Assembly (NCBI RefSeq): GCF_021390195.1
Contig: NZ_CP090003.1
Coordinates: 360,001-424,000 of the forward strand
DNA from: Flagellimonas sp. CMM7
GTDB lineage: Bacteria; Bacteroidota; Bacteroidia; Flavobacteriales; Flavobacteriaceae
Direction: 5' to 3'
DNA length: 64,000 nucleotides
Below the pieces are notes generated by a model. That model saw nothing but the letters and a program-made list of their open reading frames with translations, was not told the origin of the DNA and did not search any database. Each line of letters begins with the position of its first letter. Position 1 is the first letter of the stretch. Below are positions 29,014 to 36,324 of this stretch, in pieces. The position numbers were made by a program, and so were the translations under genes.

Positions 29014-30528
29014 TTATAATGTTTTGCCCTTTGGGTCTTTTATCACTACCACTTTCATAGGCTTGGTGGATTTCTCTAATTTTAGGCCATTGGATTCAAG
29101 GTACTTTCTAAAACCTTGGAAGTCTTCCTGATTTGTAGCGGACATTTCAAAATCAATTTCATAATCAATACCTGTTGCATCTATAAAAGGAGCTTGGTCC
29201 TCAACGCTCAAATTGTATAAATCCAATTGTTGAAAGCCATATTTTAGGCCCAAAACCCAAATGATATCTTTTACAATAGCATTCTTAAAAACAAAAGAAC
29301 CATCTTCCGGGTATATTATGTTAATTGATTTGCCAGGTGTCTTTGTGGCCAGCATTTTTTTCGCTGTATTGGTTGCCATTAACTTCCAACATGGCATTTC
29401 ACGTATTTCCACTTTTACGTCATAATCAAAATAGTTTTGAAGATCACGTTGCATTACTTTCTGAATGAATCCAGCGCTGGCTTTTTTCATAGGAACCTGC
29501 ACACTATAGTCGTATTTATTTTCAATTGATCTCGTTTGTCTTTTTCGCCAATTTGTAGAACCCAAAGCAGTCGTATCACTGACTTCAACAATCGGATGGT
29601 ACCAATACTCACCATAAGACCTGTTCCTGTATGGATTAGACTCAGCCCACCATTCCCAAGTTATGGGATTCCGCTGCAATGGAATGTTTTCAAGAGTATC
29701 CGCATAGGCCGCATTGTACAGTTCCACCAATTGCATATTAACAAACTGTATACGTCCCGGCATGGAATTGACCGAGGCTAAATTCTCATGGAACCATCCT
29801 TCACTAGTTATATAAAGAGGGCTGGCAACTCGATATTTGGCCTTGGACTTTCTAAATATTGACCGAAAGTCAAAATTATCGGATCTTCCACCGTTTCCTT
29901 CGGCCAGAAACAGTTCGTCTTTATTAAAATTCTGTCGTTTTGATTTTTCCTTTTCATTCCGTTCAACCATTTCACTTAGTCGATAATTTGGGCCTGTAAC
30001 ATATTCAACCACCTCATCTATTACATTATATTTTGTACTTAACCCAATCCAGGCAATATGTCCGTTTCTGTCTATAACAAAACTATAGGGCACACCTCTC
30101 AATCCTGCTGCCATATGCCAACTTGTCTCCATTGAGCGATTGACATCATCTACCGCCACTTTATACTTAATCTTATTATCATGGCGTTGGACAAATCGTT
30201 CCACTTTTTTGACGTATTCTGGATTATTTGGGTCCTTGGGCTCACGCACGAATTCCTTTATAAAAAAACTGAGCACATCTACATCTTTACTGTACTTGTC
30301 AGATAATGAGGAAAGGTGTGGGATGGCTGCCGTACAGGGTGCACACCAGGTTGCTCCAAATTCTACAACATGTACTCTGCCTCTTTCTAAATTCGTCACA
30401 GGCTCTCCTTTCAGCCATTTAAATACTTTGACCTTGGGAGCTGGGTCTCCCACCTTTAATGGCTCCGTTTGGGCCTGTAACAGAGTAATCTTAAGTAGTA
30501 CTACAGCTAATAGATATATTCTTCTCAT
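29014..30528 (-). CDS. TlpA-like redoxin with C-terminal DUF3738-like region
   Basis: 504 residues with a signal peptide (residues 1-19, ending LLQAQ). A thioredoxin-like domain (about 24-165) has KVGDPAPKVKVFKW, the active site FGATWCAPCTAAIPHL and GVPYSFVIDRNGHIAWIG. A long middle region follows, and the last 110 residues (INIIYPEDGSFVFKNAI to the C-terminus) resemble DUF3738. TlpA proteins reduce disulfides in the periplasm and take electrons from DsbD/CcdA, so linkage to the dsbD pair 1 kb downstream is meaningful. Confidence 0.85.
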   Translation of the reverse strand: MRRIYLLAVVLLKITLLQAQTEPLKVGDPAPKVKVFKWLKGEPVTNLERGRVHVVEFGATWCAPCTAAIPHLSSLSDKYSKDVDVLSFFIKEFVREPKDPNNPEYVKKVERFVQRHDNKIKYKVAVDDVNRSMETSWHMAAGLRGVPYSFVIDRNGHIAWIGLSTKYNVIDEVVEYVTGPNYRLSEMVERNEKEKSKRQNFNKDELFLAEGNGGRSDNFDFRSIFRKSKAKYRVASPLYITSEGWFHENLASVNSMPGRIQFVNMQLVELYNAAYADTLENIPLQRNPITWEWWAESNPYRNRSYGEYWYHPIVEVSDTTALGSTNWRKRQTRSIENKYDYSVQVPMKKASAGFIQKVMQRDLQNYFDYDVKVEIREMPCWKLMATNTAKKMLATKTPGKSINIIYPEDGSFVFKNAIVKDIIWVLGLKYGFQQLDLYNLSVEDQAPFIDATGIDYEIDFEMSATNQEDFQGFRKYLESNGLKLEKSTKPMKVVVIKDPKGKTL

Positions 30529-30587
30529 ATCGTTTTTCTATCATTTATTGTTATTTATGGAAAATTATTTCGACAGAACTGTCTAGT

Positions 30588-32045
30588 TCAATACCCATCA
30601 TTCTGTGGTAGGAGATTGGGATTCTCTAAAATCTCAGCCTCAGAAATTGGATATAACACATCTGTAGATTCCCAATTTATCTTTTTTGGTCCCAGGATAG
30701 CATCGGCTCGACCTGTTCGTTTTAGGTCGAACCACCTATGACCCCATTCGGTAAACATCTCTACTCGTCTTTCTTGTTCAATGGCTAATAATAAATCTGA
30801 TTGTAATATTCCTGGATTTGTATCAGTTATTAATGTTAAACCTGCGCGTTGTCGTATCAAATCCAAATCCTCAATGGCACGTGGTAAATTATTCTGTTGG
30901 GCTCTTGCTTCGGCACGAATCAAATATTGTTCAGCAAGTCTAAAAACAACGGAATATTCTTCAAAAGCTATGGTTACATTTTTATACTTGAAAGGGAAAT
31001 AAAAAGTTCCTCCGTCCTCAACAGTACCAATCCAGTTGATTTGTCGCAAATCCCCAGGTTCAAATGCATTGAACAAATCGTTCGTTAGTGCTACTGTCAG
31101 CCCTCTATTTGAAGGAGCTGTAGTTAGAATAAACCTAGCTGCCTGTGGAGTAATGAAATTTTCTGGTGTATTCGGTTTTAACTGCCAAATGGCTTCTACT
31201 GAATTAGCTAGGAAAACATTGTTTAAATTGGACTCTAAACCATAAAGTGCGGTATTGTTGATTAGATTCGTAGCATACTCTTCTGCTTTTGCCCAATTTT
31301 CAACATAAAGGTATACCCTTGCTAACAAAGCCTGTGCAGTACCTCTATTAGGCCTTACCCGTTCTCCATTGGCTGTATCAAAATTATTCTCCATTAATTC
31401 TTCAGCATCCAACAAATCAATAAGTATTTGTTCATAAACCTGTTCTATAGGTATCCGGGAAGCAGTATTATTTACCTCAACATTAGTACTTGTAACTACT
31501 GGAACTGGGCCAAACATGTTGACCAAATAAAAATGATAAAAAGCACGTATAAACTTTGCCTCTCCCTCTAATTGCTCTTTTACCGATGGCGTCAACTGGG
31601 TAGATTCTTCAAGGCCCTCGATAATGGCATTAGCATTCACAAGCTGCTCATATAAATCACCCCAAAACGTACTTGCTAATTGGCCATTTGTTGGCAACAA
31701 AGCATTTAATGCAAACTGCTGTTCAAGATCTGAACTTGCATTGCTAAAAAATTCATCAGCGGACAATCCTCCAAATTTATCCATTGCTGTACTAGAAAAT
31801 GATAATAAATTTCCATTTATCATATTGCTGTAAATACCACTAATGGCGCTAATGGCTGTTGCATCATTATTAAAAACATTTGCTGAGACTATTTCATTTC
31901 GCGGAGTCTCCACTTCAACAAAATCTTCACAAGACAAGAGCTCAAATAAATTGATTACAATTATAACAATGAGCATAGCTTTGCAAAAAGCTCTTTTAAA
32001 ACACAGTTTTATATAATTCAACGATTTTGTGTTATTGACTTTCAT
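30588..32045 (-). CDS. SusD/RagB family nutrient-binding lipoprotein
   Basis: 485-residue surface lipoprotein; the lipobox LLSC lies at about residues 36-39 after a long N-region. SusD features are the N-terminal FVEVETPRNEI, TPR-like helices (GEAKFIRAFYHFYLVNMFGPVPVV; GTAQALLARVYLYVENWAKAEEYA) and the C-terminal EYSVVFRLAEQYLIRAEARAQ ... ERRVEMFTEWGHRWFDLKRTGRA block. It would cap the SusC channel to capture glycans or peptides. Its SusC partner, 14 bases upstream, is truncated, so the pair is probably no longer functional unless another SusC substitutes. Confidence 0.95.
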   Translation of the reverse strand: MKVNNTKSLNYIKLCFKRAFCKAMLIVIIVINLFELLSCEDFVEVETPRNEIVSANVFNNDATAISAISGIYSNMINGNLLSFSSTAMDKFGGLSADEFFSNASSDLEQQFALNALLPTNGQLASTFWGDLYEQLVNANAIIEGLEESTQLTPSVKEQLEGEAKFIRAFYHFYLVNMFGPVPVVTSTNVEVNNTASRIPIEQVYEQILIDLLDAEELMENNFDTANGERVRPNRGTAQALLARVYLYVENWAKAEEYATNLINNTALYGLESNLNNVFLANSVEAIWQLKPNTPENFITPQAARFILTTAPSNRGLTVALTNDLFNAFEPGDLRQINWIGTVEDGGTFYFPFKYKNVTIAFEEYSVVFRLAEQYLIRAEARAQQNNLPRAIEDLDLIRQRAGLTLITDTNPGILQSDLLLAIEQERRVEMFTEWGHRWFDLKRTGRADAILGPKKINWESTDVLYPISEAEILENPNLLPQNDGY

Positions 32046-32059
32046 AATTGATTCTAAAA

Positions 32060-32433
32060 TTATAGTGTGATTTGTAGGCCGGTTGTAATAATTCTCAAGG
32101 GAGGCAATGATGTTGCTCCATTTTGACTTTCGGGATTAAGTCCTTTATAGTTCGTTAGAGTAAAAACATTTTGGGCCTCAGCATAAATCCTCAAATCTCT
32201 TATTTTAAGTTTGGAAAGAACTTCCGACGGAATTGAATATGACAAGGCAATGTTTCTAAGTCTAACAAAAGATGTATCCGTAATATTTGCGTTCGAAGCA
32301 TTGAATAGTGGATATGTTCCTGCTGCTGGACCACTAAACGTTGGACGTTGGAAGTTGCTTACGTCTCCAGGAAATTGCCAATATGAAGCTATTTCCGCTG
32401 GTTGATTTGTTGCAGATCCAGGGGCGCCAAAGT
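32060..32433 (-). pseudogene. SusC/RagA TonB-dependent receptor, C-terminal remnant
   Basis: Only about the last 125 residues of a SusC-type receptor remain: NQPAEIASYWQFPGDVSN, SFVRLRNIALSYSIP, IRDLRIYAEAQNVFTLTNYKG, and the terminal strand LRIITTGLQITL that ends the barrel. The frame runs on into the IS21 end sequence, giving a chimeric start near 32485. A full SusC has about 1,000 residues; the rest is absent from the window. Confidence 0.9.
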
Positions 32434-32447
32434 TGCAAAAAACGGGC

Positions 32448-32504
32448 ATAGTATACCACCCCGGGCGGGTTAAAGTGAGCCACACCGGGCGGACGAAAGT
32501 GAAC
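32448..32504 (+). repeat. IS21 left end: three 24-base-spaced repeats
   Basis: ATAGTATAC at 32448, AAAGTGAGC at 32472 and AAAGTGAAC at 32496 share the core AGTrwrmC and start exactly 24 bases apart. IS21 transposase ends are known to contain multiple repeats of this sort; here they probably bind IstA. Confidence 0.7.
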
Positions 32505-32560
32505 CACTAAAAAATCGATTCTATTTGTGGGTTACCATCGGTTCTTTTGTAAAAAAGACG

Positions 32561-34105
32561 ATGGCAAACAAACAGATAGATATGCGCAAGGCAAAACAGA
32601 TTTTCAAATTGTACGGCGAGGGCGCGAGCAAACGGGGCATCAGCAAGCAGCTGGGCCTCTCCCGCAATACCGTAACCAAGTACATCGACTTCTTCAAGCG
32701 GTACAAGCTGACCTCCTATGAGGTGTCCGCAATGACCCTGGAGGAGATCCACAGGCTTTTCCGGTCGGACCAAAAGCCCAAGAGCGAACAATTGAAGACC
32801 CTCGAGAAGTACTTTCCCTATTTTGACAGGGAATTACGCAGGACGGGTGTTACCAAGCAATTGTTATGGGAGGAATATTACGAGAAGCACCCGGACGGCT
32901 TCAAGCTCTCACAGTTCAGGTACTGGTATCGGGAATGGACAAAGGAAGTCTCCCCCGTAATGCACTTTACCCACAAAGCGGGCGACAAGCTATTCATAGA
33001 TTTTACGGGGAAAAAGCTTGTTATCGTAGATAGACATACGGGGGAGCTACAAGAACTGGAAGTCTACGTATGCGTATTGGGAAGTAGCCAATATACCTAT
33101 GTCGAGGCCTGTACAAGCCAAAAACTGGAAGACTTCATGCGCTGTACCGAGAACGCCCTTTGGTTTTACGGCGGGGTTCCCCGAGCAATGGTTACGGACA
33201 ACCTAAAATCGGCAGTTACCAAGAGCAGTCGTTACGAGCCCAAGGTCAACGAGACATTTGCCGATTTCGCCGAACACTACGAAACGGCCGTACTTCCCAC
33301 AAGGGCTTACAGGCCAAGGGACAAGGCCATCGTAGAGAATGCCGTCCGGATCATCTACACCAGGGTCTTTGCGCCGTTGCGCAACCAGGCCTTCCATTCC
33401 GTAACCGAAATCAACAAGGCCATATCGGAACTACTGAAAACACACAATGACAGGTCGTTCAGGGGAAGGGAGTACTCCCGGTACTCGTTGTTCAAGGAAG
33501 TGGAACGGCAAGAACTCAAGCCCCTTCCATTGAAGCGGTACGAGATAAGATTCTACGCAAAGGGCACCGTACACAAGAACAGCCACATCTACCTTGGCAA
33601 GGACAAGCATTATTACAGCGTACCCTATCGGCACATCGGCAAGCAGATCAAGATCGTCTACACCCATAGCTTCGTCGAGATATACCACAGGCACGAACGC
33701 CTTGCCGCCCATACAAGGAAAAGGCAGAAGTACGGGTATACCACCATGGCGGAGCATATGCCATCGCACCATCGGTTCGTCAGCGAATGGAGCAGCGAGA
33801 AGTTCATCGCTTGGGCAGGGCATATCGGCGACCATTGCAAGGGATACATCATCGGGATACTCGACAAGAAACAACATCCCGAACAGTCCTATAAGTCCTG
33901 TCTGGGCATACTCCACTTGGCCAAGAAAGTAGGAAACCGGCGCTTGGACAATGCCTGCAGGCGCGCATCCGACTATGGGGCATACAATTACAAAATGGTA
34001 GAGCGTATCCTGAAAAAGGGGTGGGACGTCCTTGAAGACGACCCACTGGACAACACCGAGGTGCCCGACCATGAAAACATCAGGGGAGGGAACTATTACA
34101 AATAA
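32561..34105 (+). CDS. istA: IS21-family transposase IstA
   Basis: 514 residues from ATG 32561. An N-terminal helix-turn-helix (AKQIFKLYGEGASKRGISKQLGLS) is followed by an RNase H-like catalytic core with the DDE residues in LFIDFTGKK (Asp), MVTDNLKSAV (Asp) and KAIVENAVRIIY (Glu), then a beta-barrel region. Full length and intact. A frame opening at 32525 would start in the IS end. It is followed after 32 bases by istB, the invariant IS21 order. Confidence 0.95.
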   Translation: MANKQIDMRKAKQIFKLYGEGASKRGISKQLGLSRNTVTKYIDFFKRYKLTSYEVSAMTLEEIHRLFRSDQKPKSEQLKTLEKYFPYFDRELRRTGVTKQLLWEEYYEKHPDGFKLSQFRYWYREWTKEVSPVMHFTHKAGDKLFIDFTGKKLVIVDRHTGELQELEVYVCVLGSSQYTYVEACTSQKLEDFMRCTENALWFYGGVPRAMVTDNLKSAVTKSSRYEPKVNETFADFAEHYETAVLPTRAYRPRDKAIVENAVRIIYTRVFAPLRNQAFHSVTEINKAISELLKTHNDRSFRGREYSRYSLFKEVERQELKPLPLKRYEIRFYAKGTVHKNSHIYLGKDKHYYSVPYRHIGKQIKIVYTHSFVEIYHRHERLAAHTRKRQKYGYTTMAEHMPSHHRFVSEWSSEKFIAWAGHIGDHCKGYIIGILDKKQHPEQSYKSCLGILHLAKKVGNRRLDNACRRASDYGAYNYKMVERILKKGWDVLEDDPLDNTEVPDHENIRGGNYYK

Positions 34106-34137
34106 TAATCGCTTAACAATAATTAAAAACAAGCATC

Positions 34138-34869
34138 ATGAACGAACAGACATTGGAACAAATGAAACAGTTAAGGCTCCACGGAATGATTAGGGCCTTC
34201 AACACCAGCCTCTCGTCCCAGAGCATCGATTACACCAACGATGAACTACTGGCCTACCTTATGCAGTCCGAATGGGACGATAGGCAGAACCGCAAGATAG
34301 AACGCCTGACCAAGGCGGCCAGGTTCAGGTACAGTGCCGTAATGGAAGCGATCAACTACACTCCCGAAAGGAACATCGACAAGAACCAGGTGCAACGTTT
34401 TGCGTCCTGCGAGTTCATCGGCAGAAAAGAGAACATCCTCATTACGGGGAGCACGGGCGTGGGCAAAAGCTATATGGCCTCCGCCATAGGCCATCAGGCC
34501 TGCTCGATGGGCAGCAAGGTCATGTACTTCAATACCGCAAAGCTCTTTACCACGCTAAAGACATCAAAGGCCGACGGTTCATATCTAAAACTGATAGGCA
34601 AGCTCGAAAAACAGGACCTGCTGATACTGGACGACTTTGGCCTGAAACCCTTGGACAATATAAACAGGCACTCCTTTATGGAAATAATAGAGGACAGGCA
34701 CGGAAAACGATCGACGATAATAGCTTCCCAACTGCCCGTAGAGGCATGGCATGAGATAATTGGGGAAAAGACCATTGCGGACGCAATCCTCGATCGCTTG
34801 GTGCATACCGCACATAGGATAGGCATAAAAGGGGAATCAATGAGAAAAAAACTAAGGAATAATCATTAA
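34138..34869 (+). CDS. istB: IS21-family helper ATPase IstB
   Basis: 243-residue AAA+ ATPase that regulates target choice and strand transfer by IstA. Walker A is GSTGVGKSYMASAIGH near residue 103, Walker B LLILDDFGLKPLD near residue 162, and sensor/arginine residues lie in STIIASQLPVEAWHE and DAILDRLVHTAHRI. Intact, so the element may still be able to move. Confidence 0.95.
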   Translation: MNEQTLEQMKQLRLHGMIRAFNTSLSSQSIDYTNDELLAYLMQSEWDDRQNRKIERLTKAARFRYSAVMEAINYTPERNIDKNQVQRFASCEFIGRKENILITGSTGVGKSYMASAIGHQACSMGSKVMYFNTAKLFTTLKTSKADGSYLKLIGKLEKQDLLILDDFGLKPLDNINRHSFMEIIEDRHGKRSTIIASQLPVEAWHEIIGEKTIADAILDRLVHTAHRIGIKGESMRKKLRNNH

Positions 34870-34913
34870 TTTTAACACACGAATGAATCGATTTTAAGTA
34901 CTTCGTTTACACT

Positions 34914-34946
34914 GCTCACTTTCATCCGCTGTGGGCGGTATACTTT
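34914..34946 (-). repeat. IS21 right end: two 24-base-spaced repeats
   Basis: On the minus strand AAAGTATAC (complement 34938-34946) and AAAGTGAGC (complement 34914-34922) lie 24 bases apart, mirroring the outer two repeats of the left end. Confidence 0.7.
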
Positions 34947-34960
34947 GGCCGCCCTATCCA

Positions 34961-35119
34961 GACTACTACAGAATTGAATTCGGCATTGATTATGAAAATG
35001 CAATTTTACAGAATACACCAAAAAATGAAAATGAAATACTTAGAAAAAGGGCAGGTAAAATGTTACGGGATATTGCACAACAGATTGATGAAACAGGAGT
35101 ATTTACCTCTTTGAATTAG
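34961..35119 (+). pseudogene. C-terminal fragment of an unidentified gene, cut by the IS
   Basis: The frame continues from the IS end into 52 residues of genuine-looking protein, DYYRIEFGIDYENAILQN and then a charged helical tail ending ETGVFTSLN. It is on the plus strand, opposite to the SusC remnant on the other side, and is clearly not part of SusC. Parent family not recognised. Confidence 0.55.
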
Positions 35120-35357
35120 GTTATCTGAACCCCAGATTCCTTTTTATAAATCTTCAACTAAAAGTGAACTATTATTATGATGATGATAAACTAAGACACT
35201 TTTGCCATGGAGAAGACGGAGTAAATTGAACAATATCTTAAGGTAAAATCTCAAAATGAGGGTGTTAGAATTTTTTAAAGAATGTAGAAAAATCAAGAAA
35301 ACCTGCTCTAGTTTTTACTTGGTTCTCAATAAAAGAGTGATTCAAGAAACTTTATTT

Positions 35358-35966
35358 CTACTCCCATAGTTTTTCAAACCGCCTACTGGCAATTCTAGTA
35401 TAATGTGCAGTATGCTTAGGGTCGCGATGTCCTAAATAGTCTTGAATCAAGCGAAGGTCATACCCTCTATTAGCTAAGTAGAAACCACAGGAATGCCTTA
35501 AGGTATGGGGATGTATATTTTCTAGACCTGCCTTCTCTCCCACTCGATTTAAAATATAGTTCACAGCTTGCCTGGTCAGAGGTGACCCTCTTTCATTAAT
35601 AAAAAACCATGGCAGATTATCTTTTCTAGATCTTAAATATCGCTTTATGGCCCTGAGCTCATCTCCTACAATCGGTTGATCCATGGAAAGACCACTTTTC
35701 AAGCGTTGTACCCAAACTCTGGATTCTTTTAAGTTCACATCAGATTTCTTCAAGGTAATAGCTTCACTTACCCGTAACCCATGCCTGTACATCATAAGCA
35801 CAAGAAGATAGTTACGTTTTGGATATCTGGTTTTTTTTGAGGCCTCCAACAGCAGCTTTATTTCATAAGGGCTTAGATAGTCCTTCCCTCGTTCATGGGC
35901 ATCGGCTGTTATTTTATCATTACTCTTTACAATTGGCCCTTTCATAATAGTTCCGGAATTGTCCAT
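35358..35966 (-). CDS. Short tyrosine recombinase, FimB/FimE size
   Basis: 202 residues, consisting almost entirely of the catalytic domain. All catalytic residues are present: Arg in MYRHGLRVSEAI, Lys in VQRLKSG, HTLRHSCG (HxxR), and YLGHRDPKHTAHYTRI (His and the nucleophilic Tyr). FimB/FimE-size recombinases usually invert short promoter segments, and Bacteroidota relatives switch surface loci. The gene begins 31 bases from a 13-6-13 palindrome built like a recombinase core site. The 35120-35357 stretch downstream holds no clear gene. Confidence 0.93.
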   Translation of the reverse strand: MDNSGTIMKGPIVKSNDKITADAHERGKDYLSPYEIKLLLEASKKTRYPKRNYLLVLMMYRHGLRVSEAITLKKSDVNLKESRVWVQRLKSGLSMDQPIVGDELRAIKRYLRSRKDNLPWFFINERGSPLTRQAVNYILNRVGEKAGLENIHPHTLRHSCGFYLANRGYDLRLIQDYLGHRDPKHTAHYTRIASRRFEKLWE

Positions 35967-35997
35967 AAGGTCAATGAAGTTACATCAAAAATCATTA

Positions 35998-36029
35998 ACT
36001 CTTTACAAAATCCGCCTTTTGTAAAGAGT
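35998..36029. repeat. Perfect 13-6-13 palindrome upstream of the recombinase
   Basis: Arms ACTCTTTACAAAA (35998-36010) and TTTTGTAAAGAGT (36017-36029) are perfectly inverted around TCCGCC. Two inverted arms around a 6-base core is the layout of tyrosine-recombinase crossover sites (compare dif: 11-6-11). It is AT-rich and lacks a T-run, so it is not a normal terminator. It could alternatively be an operator for the recombinase gene. Confidence 0.75.
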
Positions 36030-36324
36030 AATAGATTTTAGATAATTTCCTTAACTTCCCTATAAATTTTCTCAAAATTCTCTTGAAGTTTTTCCTTTAA
36101 ATTCAGATTTTGGGTCGAAGTCCCAGTTTTATTATATAGGCTCTACCAGTTGATAGATATCAATCTTATTTTCTATTGATCGACGCAGATTTTTTTAGCA
36201 TTTGGCAACTTTAATCCCACCCAACACCGTTGTATAACATCCAGTTCTGACATAACGGGTTTAATATGAAATATACGCAGTGAATTTGGATAGTTCGGAT
36301 TACAAATTAATGTTATCCGATGAA
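36030..36324 (-). other. Gap with decayed coding-like sequence
   Basis: No intact gene. Minus-strand reading near 36042-36150 stays open for about 35 codons ending KEKLQENFEKIYREVKEII and a stop, which looks like the tail of a lost gene. The rest carries nothing recognisable. Confidence 0.3.

Larger units (their letters stand above)
32434..34960 (+). mobile_element. IS21-family insertion sequence
   Basis: A complete istA-istB pair is flanked by related ends. Left tip TGCAAAAAACGGGCATAGTA at 32434 and right tip (complement ending at 34960) TGGATAGGGCGGCCAAAGTA agree at 18 of 24 positions over their outer 24 bases, and both begin with TG. Inside, 9-base repeats recur every 24 bases. The outer limits are my best estimate. 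The bases just outside (AAAGT on the left, GACTA on the right) do not form a target duplication. Confidence 0.85.

Noticed and set aside
33431..34132. 233-codon minus-strand ORF opposite istA
   Set aside because: Shadow of istA; no independent motif.
35256..35369. 37-codon plus-strand ORF starting MRVLEFFKECRK upstream of the recombinase end
   Set aside because: It overlaps the recombinase 3' end and has no family or context support.
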